A stretch of DNA of 5,246 bases from NCBI GenBank assembly GCA_013698215.1, contig JACCVJ010000456.1, positions 1 through 5,246 of the forward strand. Reading direction: 5' to 3'. The stretch comes from Tatlockia sp. Lineage in GTDB: Bacteria > Cyanobacteriota > Cyanobacteriia > Cyanobacteriales > Chroococcidiopsidaceae. The translations under genes and the position numbers were made by a program. Below the pieces are notes generated by a model. It saw nothing but the letters and a program-made list of their open reading frames with translations, ran no database searches and was not told where the DNA came from. Below are positions 1 through 4,167 of the stretch, piece after piece (position 1 is the stretch's first letter; the number at the start of each line of letters is the position of its first letter).

Positions 1-518
1 GATTGTTTGAAGATGTGCAGTGGTTATTTCAGCAGGCTCAAGCGTCTAAATTTGAGGACGTTACTCACAGCTTTGCCCAATCGATAGATAAGGGTCATGG
101 ACGAATTGAAATCCGCCGATGTTGGACGCTTTCACAATTGGACTATCTAATCCAAAAACCCCTATGGCAAGGACTACAAACCGTCGTTCTGGTGCAAAGT
201 GAGCGGCGCTGTAACGGTCAAAGGACAACGGAAAATCGGTTCTTTATTAGTAGTCTACCCAGTCAGGCGGCTTTGCTTTTAAATGCCGTCCGCACCCACT
301 GGTCAATTGAAAATTCTTTGCACTGGGTACTGGATGTTTCCTTCCATGAGGATGCCTGCCGCATTCACCGTAATTATGCTCCTCAAAACATGGCTTTACT
401 CAGGCATTTGGCTCTCAATATTCTTGCTCAAGACTCCTCCTCCAAGCGTGGCATTGCCGCCAGACGCAAAAAGGCAGCTTGGGATCAGACCTATCTCATC
501 AAACTCTTAACTCAATAG
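1..518 (+). CDS. ISAs1-family transposase, C-terminal part (cut by window edge)
   Basis: This is the C-terminal part of a DDE-type transposase that moves an ISAs1-family element. The frame is open from the left edge to a TAG at 516-518, so the true start lies outside the window. The TTG at 3 is only the first possible initiation codon and is not a real start. About 171 residues are visible; full-length members of the family are roughly twice that. The diagnostic block RTHWSIENSLHWVLDVSF, followed by HEDACR, is present, and the Glu of WSIEN (codon 309-311) is the expected third catalytic acidic residue. The C-terminus (NMALLRHLALNIL, then a Lys/Arg-rich tail) matches the family pattern and shows no frameshift. 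The stop codon lies directly against the right inverted repeat, as is usual for these elements. Family assignment is confident. Whether the whole element is intact cannot be seen. Confidence 0.93.
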   Translation, partial: LFEDVQWLFQQAQASKFEDVTHSFAQSIDKGHGRIEIRRCWTLSQLDYLIQKPLWQGLQTVVLVQSERRCNGQRTTENRFFISSLPSQAALLLNAVRTHWSIENSLHWVLDVSFHEDACRIHRNYAPQNMALLRHLALNILAQDSSSKRGIAARRKKAAWDQTYLIKLLTQ

Positions 519-537
519 TTTTTATGCGGTTGCCCTG
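519..537 (+). repeat. Right terminal inverted repeat of the ISAs1 element
   Basis: Read inwards on the minus strand from 537, the end is CAGGGCAACCGCATAAAAA. This has the CAGGGCAACCGCATAA start that I associate with ISAs1-type ends. It begins one base after the transposase stop codon. The matching left repeat is outside the window. Confidence 0.82.
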
Positions 538-792
538 AAGATCGAGCCTATGTGAGTGCAGTGAATGACGTTTTGCGCACGTTCAGTAACCACTAGGGAT
601 TTGTCAGAGTTTAGGGAAAAGTAGAGCCGCTATTGGCGGGCATTAAAAAGTCAGAGGGGCGTTGCCTCTAGCACCGTAGGGCTACTTGTAGAATATAGCT
701 AAAAAATCCGCAGCTTTTAATAAGAACAATTGTATTGAGAGTAATGAGCATTCCCCGTTACTATGCCAAACTGCTAAATTTGAGCCTCTTTC

Positions 793-812
793 TGATTCTG
801 AATCAATTGATT
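793..812. promoter_or_regulatory. Overlapping dyads, possible operator
   Basis: TGATTCTGAATCA (793-805) is palindromic except for its centre base. It overlaps the perfect 12-bp palindrome AATCAATTGATT (801-812). The half-site AATCA/TGATT therefore recurs in alternating orientation. A sister palindrome of the form AATCNATNGATT lies at 927-938. A dimeric regulator site is possible, but no binding protein can be named. In an AT-rich intergenic region chance is a real alternative. Confidence 0.3.
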
Positions 813-892
813 GTTCGTTAGTGTTCCTTAATTTACAACCTGGGGCAAGGCGTTAGAGTTTAGACACACAGTTAGCTGAGAAAATGCTGAGT

Positions 893-919
893 TTTACATA
901 AAAATATTCGCTCTATAAA
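893..919 (+). promoter_or_regulatory. Candidate sigma-70 promoter A upstream of the lipoprotein gene
   Basis: A -35-like TTTACA (893-898) and a -10-like TATAAA (914-919) each match consensus at five of six positions. The spacer is 15 bp, shorter than the optimal 17. The pair is bracketed by the CTGAGTTT/AAACTCAG inverted repeat, so a protein bound there would cover the promoter. A start here would give a leader of about 135 nt. Confidence 0.28.
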
Positions 920-926
920 CTCAGGA

Positions 927-938
927 AATCTATAGATT
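927..938. repeat. Perfect 12-bp palindrome
   Basis: AATCTATAGATT is fully self-complementary and differs only at two symmetric positions from AATCAATTGATT at 801-812. It lies between two of the phased CTCAG/TTCAG boxes. It may be an operator half of a looped pair, or coincidental. Confidence 0.3.
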
Positions 939-952
939 AAATTCAGATAAGC

Positions 953-978
953 TTCAGTCCCATACCTTACACTCTAAT
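953..978 (+). promoter_or_regulatory. Candidate activator-dependent promoter B upstream of the lipoprotein gene
   Basis: TCTAAT (973-978) or the overlapping TACACT (968-973) could serve as a -10. No good -35 hexamer is present. Instead the last TTCAG box (953-957) sits where a -35 would be. This is the arrangement expected when an OmpR/PhoB-type activator replaces -35 recognition. The resulting leader would be about 75-80 nt. Confidence 0.28.
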
Positions 979-1062
979 CATATCAAAAAACTATTTTGTT
1001 AGGCAATTCATACATTAACCTCTCAAGCTCAAATTCAACTTACATTTTGGATGATAACAACT

Positions 1063-1281
1063 ATGAACCGGAAAATTGTTAGCTTAGTTAGTACTTTAGC
1101 TTTGATGGGTAGTCTCTCTGCTTGTTCTGGTACTCCTACAACGGGAACTCAGCAAACTGTACCTGCTCCAAGTGCAGCTAGTACACCCGATGCTATGAAG
1201 CAGGGTGATGCGATGAAAAAAGATGGTGAGGCAATGAAGCAGGGTGATGCGATGAAAAAAGAAACATCTAAGAAGCCCTAA
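1063..1281 (+). CDS. Small methionine/lysine-repeat lipoprotein (MXKDX-like)
   Basis: This 72-residue predicted lipoprotein would be anchored outside the cytoplasm. I start it at the ATG at 1063 rather than 1051: MNRKIVSLVSTLALMGSLSAC then forms a compact type II signal peptide with lipobox LSAC (Cys21), and GGA at 1049-1051 can act as a distant ribosome site. After a flexible Thr/Pro/Ala/Ser linker come two 13-residue repeats, DAMKQGDAMKKDG and EAMKQGDAMKKET, giving four Met in a Lys/Asp/Glu-rich tail. The composition resembles the pentapeptide MXKDX-repeat proteins, whose function is largely unknown. There is no His, and the only Cys is the lipidated one. This argues against a classical metal site but leaves Met-based copper binding or oxidant scavenging open. 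It precedes a thiol/methionine redox operon in the same direction, 113 nt away. Gene reality is likely; the function is inference. Confidence 0.8.
   Translation: MNRKIVSLVSTLALMGSLSACSGTPTTGTQQTVPAPSAASTPDAMKQGDAMKKDGEAMKQGDAMKKETSKKP
1195..1262 (+). repeat. Perfect 29-bp direct repeat inside the lipoprotein gene
   Basis: Bases 1195-1223 and 1234-1262 are identical over 29 bp, with a 39-bp period equal to 13 codons. Each copy begins ATGAAGCAGGG and ends in an A-run. Identity at the DNA level, including third codon positions, points to recent duplication. It also makes the Met-repeat number prone to change by slippage or recombination. Confidence 0.9.
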
Positions 1282-1299
1282 TTGTTTTATTTCTCCTCT

Positions 1300-1310
1300 G
1301 AACAGTGTTC
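1300..1310. repeat. Short dyad in the gap after the lipoprotein gene
   Basis: GAACAGTGTTC is a perfect inverted repeat with a one-base centre, 19 nt after the lipoprotein stop codon. It is too short and lacks a following T-run, so it is not a convincing terminator. An operator for the downstream promoter is possible but unsupported. Confidence 0.2.
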
Positions 1311-1352
1311 GTCGATTCACAACTCACCTGTTAAATTGGCTGAGTTAGCAAC

Positions 1353-1381
1353 TGTACAAATAGTCGAGCTATCTTTATATT
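1353..1381 (+). promoter_or_regulatory. Candidate sigma-70 promoter for the thioredoxin-ccdA-cytochrome-molybdoenzyme operon
   Basis: TGTACA (1353-1358, four of six against TTGACA) and TATATT (1376-1381, five of six against TATAAT) are separated by exactly 17 bp. Transcription would begin around 1388, leaving only a few bases before the ATG at 1395. The message would then be nearly leaderless, consistent with the lack of any Shine-Dalgarno sequence there. Read-through from the lipoprotein gene is also possible because no terminator is evident between them. Confidence 0.42.
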
Positions 1382-1394
1382 CTGTGCAACTCTC

Positions 1395-2006
1395 ATGACC
1401 CAATATTCTCATCAGCGTCGCCAACTTCTGTTTTATCTAGGTTTAGGTATACTCGGTGCAGGAGCAACGACTGCTATTGGAGTAGGCACTCAGCGCAAAA
1501 ATCCGATCGCAACATCTTTGCCCACTCTTGCTGCGACCAAACCGGAAGCCCCTGTCTTGGCTGTTTCTGGAAAGGCACTACCCGATTTTCAGGGGATTCA
1601 GCAGTGGTTAAATTCAGATCCTTTGTCGATCGCGGAGCTTAAAGGTAGTGTCGTCTTGATCCAATTTTGGACATTTGCTTGCATTAATTGTCAGCGCACG
1701 CTTCCCCATATCACTCAATGGCATCGCCAGTATGCAGCACAGGGGCTAAAAGTGATTGGTATTCACACGCCAGAATTTGCGTTTGAACGCGATCCGAACA
1801 ACATTAAACGCGCTCTAAAGCAACATCAAATTACCTATCCTGTGCCAATCGACAACGATTACAAAACCTGGAAGGCTTACAGCAATGAGTATTGGCCCCA
1901 CTTATTTTTGGCAGATAAACGTGGCTTGATGCGCTACGATCATATTGGAGAAGGCGCTTACGATACGACCGAGCAAACCATTCAACAGTTATTGAAAGAA
2001 AGCTAA
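1395..2006 (+). CDS. Exported thioredoxin-like (TlpA/DipZ C-terminal type) protein
   Basis: This 203-residue thiol-disulfide oxidoreductase is predicted to act outside the cytoplasm, reducing or exchanging disulfides on client proteins. The N-terminus has HQRRQLL and then a Gly/Ala/Leu-rich stretch (residues 11-31), a Tat-like signal or uncleaved anchor. The thioredoxin fold spans about 60-203: FWTFACINC carries the redox pair Cys96/Cys99 (CINC), HTPEFAFERDP follows at 124-134, and EYWP supplies the cis-Pro168 opposite the active site. The HTPEFAFE, PVPIDND and GEGAYD blocks resemble the thioredoxin domain of DipZ-type proteins, where it is fused behind a CcdA domain. Here the two parts are separate adjacent genes: ccdA starts 34 nt later and is the probable electron donor. 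No ribosome site is visible before ATG 1395. A cytochrome-c-maturation role (ResA/CcsX-like) is an alternative. Confidence 0.92.
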   Translation: MTQYSHQRRQLLFYLGLGILGAGATTAIGVGTQRKNPIATSLPTLAATKPEAPVLAVSGKALPDFQGIQQWLNSDPLSIAELKGSVVLIQFWTFACINCQRTLPHITQWHRQYAAQGLKVIGIHTPEFAFERDPNNIKRALKQHQITYPVPIDNDYKTWKAYSNEYWPHLFLADKRGLMRYDHIGEGAYDTTEQTIQQLLKES

Positions 2007-2040
2007 CGTTCCAATTCGCCCCCGCGTTCCTTCTTCTGTC

Positions 2041-2733
2041 ATGAACCTATCTACCCTTTCCTTCCAGATTGCAATCCTCGCTGGAATCTTGACGGTTTTA
2101 TCGCCTTGTGTACTGCCCATTCTACCGATATTGGTGGGTCGATCGCTCCAGTCTCATCGCTATGGTCCGGTTGCACTCGTGGTTGGATTAGTAAGTGGCT
2201 TTGCGGTCGCCGGGAGTTTACTAGGTATTAGTGCAAGCTGGTTGACGGGATTCGCTAATTTCTTACGGTATGGCGCGATCGCACTTCTGCTCGCGCTTGG
2301 TATCCTCACGCTATTGCCCAAATGGAGTTATCAATTGTTCAGCTACCTGCCGATCCAGCGATGGACAAAAGAACGTCCTCGAATTGGAATGTGGGGAGAG
2401 TTTTGGTTAGGAACTCAATTGGGACTCTTGTGGACACCCTGCGCGGGACCTGTTTTAGGAGGAATTTTGGTACTGGCAGCCGTCAATCATCAAGTGATGA
2501 GTGCTTTTGGTTTGTTATTGGCTTATGGGTTTGGGGCAGCGCTACCGCTCCTGGCGATCGCCTATGGCGGACGCAAACTCAGTCAGCGATTGCTTGGTTT
2601 GCGTCGTTACAGTGCAAACTTGCAAAGAGTTGGCGGTGCAATCGTGATTGTAACCGCACTCTCCATTCTGCTAGGTTGGGATGTGCAAATTCAACTTTGG
2701 CTCGCTCCATACTTTCCAGTGTTTTCGATTTAG
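2041..2733 (+). CDS. ccdA: CcdA/DsbD-family membrane thiol-electron transporter
   Basis: This 230-residue polytopic membrane protein moves reducing equivalents from cytoplasmic thioredoxin across the membrane to extracytoplasmic thiol proteins. The two family hallmarks are present: SPCVLPILP in the first membrane helix (Cys23) and TPCAGPVLGG at the start of the fourth (Cys134). These are the redox-active pair of the DsbD transmembrane domain. Hydrophobic segments lie near 8-32, 43-66, 73-93, 120-148, 153-175 and 197-217, giving six helices and the usual length of a stand-alone CcdA. There is no clear Shine-Dalgarno sequence before the ATG. It lies between the thioredoxin-like gene, its likely partner, and the cytochrome gene 19 nt downstream. 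The symbol follows the family. Whether it serves c-type cytochrome assembly or this local redox module is not decided by sequence; context favours the latter. Confidence 0.93.
   Translation: MNLSTLSFQIAILAGILTVLSPCVLPILPILVGRSLQSHRYGPVALVVGLVSGFAVAGSLLGISASWLTGFANFLRYGAIALLLALGILTLLPKWSYQLFSYLPIQRWTKERPRIGMWGEFWLGTQLGLLWTPCAGPVLGGILVLAAVNHQVMSAFGLLLAYGFGAALPLLAIAYGGRKLSQRLLGLRRYSANLQRVGGAIVIVTALSILLGWDVQIQLWLAPYFPVFSI
2553..2562. repeat. HIP1 palindrome (one of four core sites)
   Basis: GGCGATCGCC is the extended form of the cyanobacterial HIP1 palindrome. Further perfect GCGATCGC cores lie at 2275-2282, 4372-4379 and 4644-4651. All lie inside genes of the redox/kinase region, and none is in the IS or the upstream intergenic region. 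They serve as the main taxonomic clue. Confidence 0.8.
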
Positions 2734-2739
2734 AGAATT

Positions 2740-2743
2740 AGGA
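2740..2743 (+). promoter_or_regulatory. Ribosome binding site of the cytochrome b gene
   Basis: AGGA lies 9 nt before ATG 2753. It supports that start over the upstream ATG at 2681, which lies inside ccdA. Confidence 0.65.
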
Positions 2744-2752
2744 ACTTCAATT

Positions 2753-3361
2753 ATGACTTCTGCAAAGCCCGCGAAACGTTCAAAACCTCTAGCACTTCCA
2801 ACTCAGACACTGCTAGCAAAAATTTTTCACTGGGCAAATCTGATAAGTCTATTTGCGATGCTGTTTAGTGGCTTGCAAATCTATAACGCCAATCCAGTGT
2901 TTGGCGGGCGTGGAGGTTGGCAGTTTCCCAGCTTTTTAACCCTGGGTGGATGGCTGGGAGGCGGACGCGGTTGGCATTTTGCGGCGATGTGGTTTTATGC
3001 GTTGAATCTGTTGTGGTATGGGTTGTATGTGCTGATTTCGCGGCGTTGGGAAAAACGATTTGCCAGTGGCAGCGATGTCAAGGCATTGCGGGAGAGTCAG
3101 AGTGCCAAGCGCAAGAATTACGCACTGCATCGGCTGGTTTATACGGCAATTCTGCCGATTTTGGTTTTGTCGATCGCCTCAGGTTTGGCAATGTACAAAC
3201 CCGCCTCATTCCATTGGTTATCCAGCTTATTTATAAATTGGCAAACGCTTCGCACTATTCATTTTATTGCCGTTCCTATCGTTATTTTATTTACATTTAT
3301 TCACTCATTATTAGCATTAAGAGTTGGCAGTATTCGCTTGATAAAATCAATGTTTGTTTAA
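2753..3361 (+). CDS. Four-helix b-type cytochrome, electron donor to the molybdoenzyme
   Basis: This 202-residue integral membrane cytochrome is of the cytochrome b561/Ni-hydrogenase b-subunit type and probably takes electrons from the quinol pool to the neighbouring molybdoprotein. I start it at ATG 2753 because of AGGA at 2740-2743; the longer frame from 2681 would overlap ccdA by 53 nt. Four hydrophobic segments are seen at about 21-43, 74-96, 126-148 and 166-190. Candidate haem ligands are His26 (FHWAN), His75 (GWHFAAMW), and His170 and His184 in the last helix, spaced H-x13-H as in di-haem b cytochromes; His126 is a further candidate. It is not a six-helix MsrQ/YedZ. The gene ends 14 nt before the molybdoenzyme start, so the two form a membrane/soluble pair. 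GC content falls sharply near its 3' end. Confidence 0.88.
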   Translation: MTSAKPAKRSKPLALPTQTLLAKIFHWANLISLFAMLFSGLQIYNANPVFGGRGGWQFPSFLTLGGWLGGGRGWHFAAMWFYALNLLWYGLYVLISRRWEKRFASGSDVKALRESQSAKRKNYALHRLVYTAILPILVLSIASGLAMYKPASFHWLSSLFINWQTLRTIHFIAVPIVILFTFIHSLLALRVGSIRLIKSMFV

Positions 3362-3364
3362 GGA
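3360..3364 (+). promoter_or_regulatory. Ribosome binding site of the molybdoenzyme gene
   Basis: AAGGA overlaps the stop codon of the cytochrome gene and lies 11 nt before ATG 3376. It overlaps the alternative ATG at 3364, which argues for 3376 as the start and for translational coupling. Confidence 0.5.
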
Positions 3365-3375
3365 TGATTCTAAAG

Positions 3376-4077
3376 ATGTCAAAACCGATTTCTCGTCGTC
3401 AACTGCTACAATGGTCTGGTTTATCTAGTGCCAGTTTACTGCTCAATAGCTGCGATTCAAGTTTAGGATCGAGCGAAATTGGACAAGCCTTTGAGCCACT
3501 CAATCAAGTAACCCAAGCCTTGGTACTCACCCAAAAACCCGTTCCTGAATTCCCGGTCAGTGCGATCGAGCCAGATAAACTTCTAATCAACACCTTCGAT
3601 CGAACTCCACAACTCGATCCAGTCAAATATCGCTTAAAAATTGAAGGTGAAGTCGATCGCCCAATTCAGCTTAGTCTTGCCGACCTTCACACCCTACCAG
3701 TGACATCGATGGTGATTCAGCACGTGTGTGTTGAAGGATGGGCAGCGATCGTCCAATGGGGCGGGGTACGATTGCAGGAATTAATCCGATTAGCTCAACC
3801 AAAATCGAATGCCCGCTATGTTTATTTCAAATCAGCCGATGGCTATTACGAAAGTTGGGATTTAGCCTCGGCAACCCATCCTCAAACCCTGATGGCATAC
3901 CAGAAAAATGGGCAGCCTTTGTCGGCTGATAACGGTGCGCCGCTGCGCCTCGCTTCCCCAATTAAATTAGGCTACAAGCAAAGTAAATGGGTAACTCAAA
4001 TCGTACTGACCCATCAGTTGATGCCAACTAAAGGATACTGGGAAGATCAAGGTTACGAATGGTTTGGAGGATTGTAA
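3376..4077 (+). CDS. Tat-exported molybdopterin oxidoreductase, MsrP/YedY-like (sulfite oxidase superfamily)
   Basis: This 233-residue enzyme carries the oxidoreductase molybdopterin-binding domain. MsrP relatives reduce protein methionine sulfoxide outside the cytoplasm, while other superfamily members oxidise sulfite, so the substrate here is not proven. SRRQLL at residues 6-11 is a twin-arginine signal, expected for a cofactor loaded before export. LNSC ending at Cys26 may be a lipobox, making it a Tat lipoprotein, although Asn is unusual there. The domain spans about 70-225: HVCVEGW supplies the molybdenum ligand Cys118, followed by QWGGV, the ADGYYE strand, and a GYKQSKW pterin-contact motif at 199-205; GYWEDQGYEWFGGL closes the protein. 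There is no C-terminal dimerisation domain, unlike full sulfite oxidases. The cytochrome gene directly upstream is the likely electron partner. A longer reading frame from 2917 is spurious. Confidence 0.9.
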   Translation: MSKPISRRQLLQWSGLSSASLLLNSCDSSLGSSEIGQAFEPLNQVTQALVLTQKPVPEFPVSAIEPDKLLINTFDRTPQLDPVKYRLKIEGEVDRPIQLSLADLHTLPVTSMVIQHVCVEGWAAIVQWGGVRLQELIRLAQPKSNARYVYFKSADGYYESWDLASATHPQTLMAYQKNGQPLSADNGAPLRLASPIKLGYKQSKWVTQIVLTHQLMPTKGYWEDQGYEWFGGL

Positions 4078-4120
4078 ATTCGTTGTCTTTATCCATTAGG
4101 TATCAAGCTATTTTTAGAAT

Positions 4121-4136
4121 TTCAGATTAGTTTGAA
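4121..4136 (+). promoter_or_regulatory. TTCAG-type box upstream of the histidine kinase gene
   Basis: TTCAGATTAG (4121-4130) matches TTCAGATAAG (942-951) upstream of the lipoprotein gene at nine of ten bases. Eleven bases later (4132) the sequence is TTGAA, a weak second half-site. It may be a shared response-regulator site giving autoregulation of the kinase gene, but the second half-site is poor. Confidence 0.25.
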
Positions 4137-4167
4137 GCTAGTGATACATTTCTTACAGGCAAGTCCA

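Larger units (their letters stand above)
1..537 (+). mobile_element. Right end of an ISAs1-family insertion sequence
   Basis: The element runs from beyond the left edge to 537 and consists here of the transposase C-terminus plus the right terminal inverted repeat. The left inverted repeat and left target duplication lie outside the window, so the insertion cannot be shown to be complete. ISAs1 elements usually duplicate 8-10 bp of target. If so, the bases from 538 (AAGATCGAGC) would be the right-hand copy. The insertion sits about 525 bp upstream of the lipoprotein gene. Confidence 0.88.
876..957. promoter_or_regulatory. 11-bp-phased CTGAG/TTCAG boxes, candidate response-regulator sites
   Basis: CTGAG occurs at 876-880 and 887-891, CTCAG at 920-924, and TTCAG at 942-946 and 953-957. 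All start positions fall in one 11-bp register (876, 887, 920, 942, 953). CTGAG is the reverse complement of CTCAG, so the left pair and the right set face opposite ways. Tandem half-sites repeated every 11 bp are characteristic of OmpR/PhoB-family response regulators. CTGAGTTT (887-894) and AAACTCAG (917-924) also form a perfect 8-bp inverted repeat. A histidine kinase is encoded at the right end of the window. The link to its unseen partner regulator is inference. Confidence 0.4.
538..1062. other. Long non-coding region between the IS end and the lipoprotein gene
   Basis: I see no convincing gene, tRNA or structured RNA in these 525 bases. Stop codons are frequent in all frames. The left third carries a few short GC-rich inverted repeats with no T-run. 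The middle holds overlapping AATCA/TGATT dyads around 793-812. The right half holds the phased CTGAG/TTCAG boxes and candidate promoters listed separately. A 20-codon frame (537-596) follows the IS in the same register as the transposase. It could be the tail of an interrupted gene but is too short to support. Confidence 0.6.

Noticed and set aside
537..596. 20-codon frame after the IS as a gene fragment
   Set aside because: It is too short to recognise, begins on the last base of the IS repeat, and such a frame is expected by chance.
653..669. Hairpin AGAGG/CCTCT as a terminator
   Set aside because: The stem is only five base pairs, and no T-run follows.
1051..1062. ATG 1051 as the lipoprotein start
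   Set aside because: It has no ribosome site and adds four residues before a signal peptide that is already well formed from 1063. It is not excluded, only less likely.
1300..1310. GAACAGTGTTC as a LexA site
   Set aside because: The Bacillus-type box needs GAAC-N4-GTTC and the spacing here is N3. It also does not fit the cyanobacterial LexA pattern as I know it.
1096..1320. Minus-strand frame of 74 codons opposite the lipoprotein gene
   Set aside because: The translation is low-complexity antisense of the Met/Lys repeats, with no start signal or recognisable motif.
2681..2752. Upstream ATG extending the cytochrome b gene by 24 residues
   Set aside because: The extension lies in the end of ccdA in another frame and has Cys/Phe-rich nonsense sequence. 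ATG 2753 has AGGA at good spacing and gives a typical N-terminus.
2917..3375. 153-residue N-terminal extension of the molybdoenzyme frame
   Set aside because: It overlaps the cytochrome gene almost entirely in another frame and would bury the twin-arginine signal. ATG 3376 places SRRQLL at the N-terminus.
4078..4167. Terminator between the molybdoenzyme and the kinase gene
   Set aside because: There is no stable GC-containing stem. Only a direct AAGCTA repeat (4105-4110, 4135-4140) and scattered T-runs are seen.
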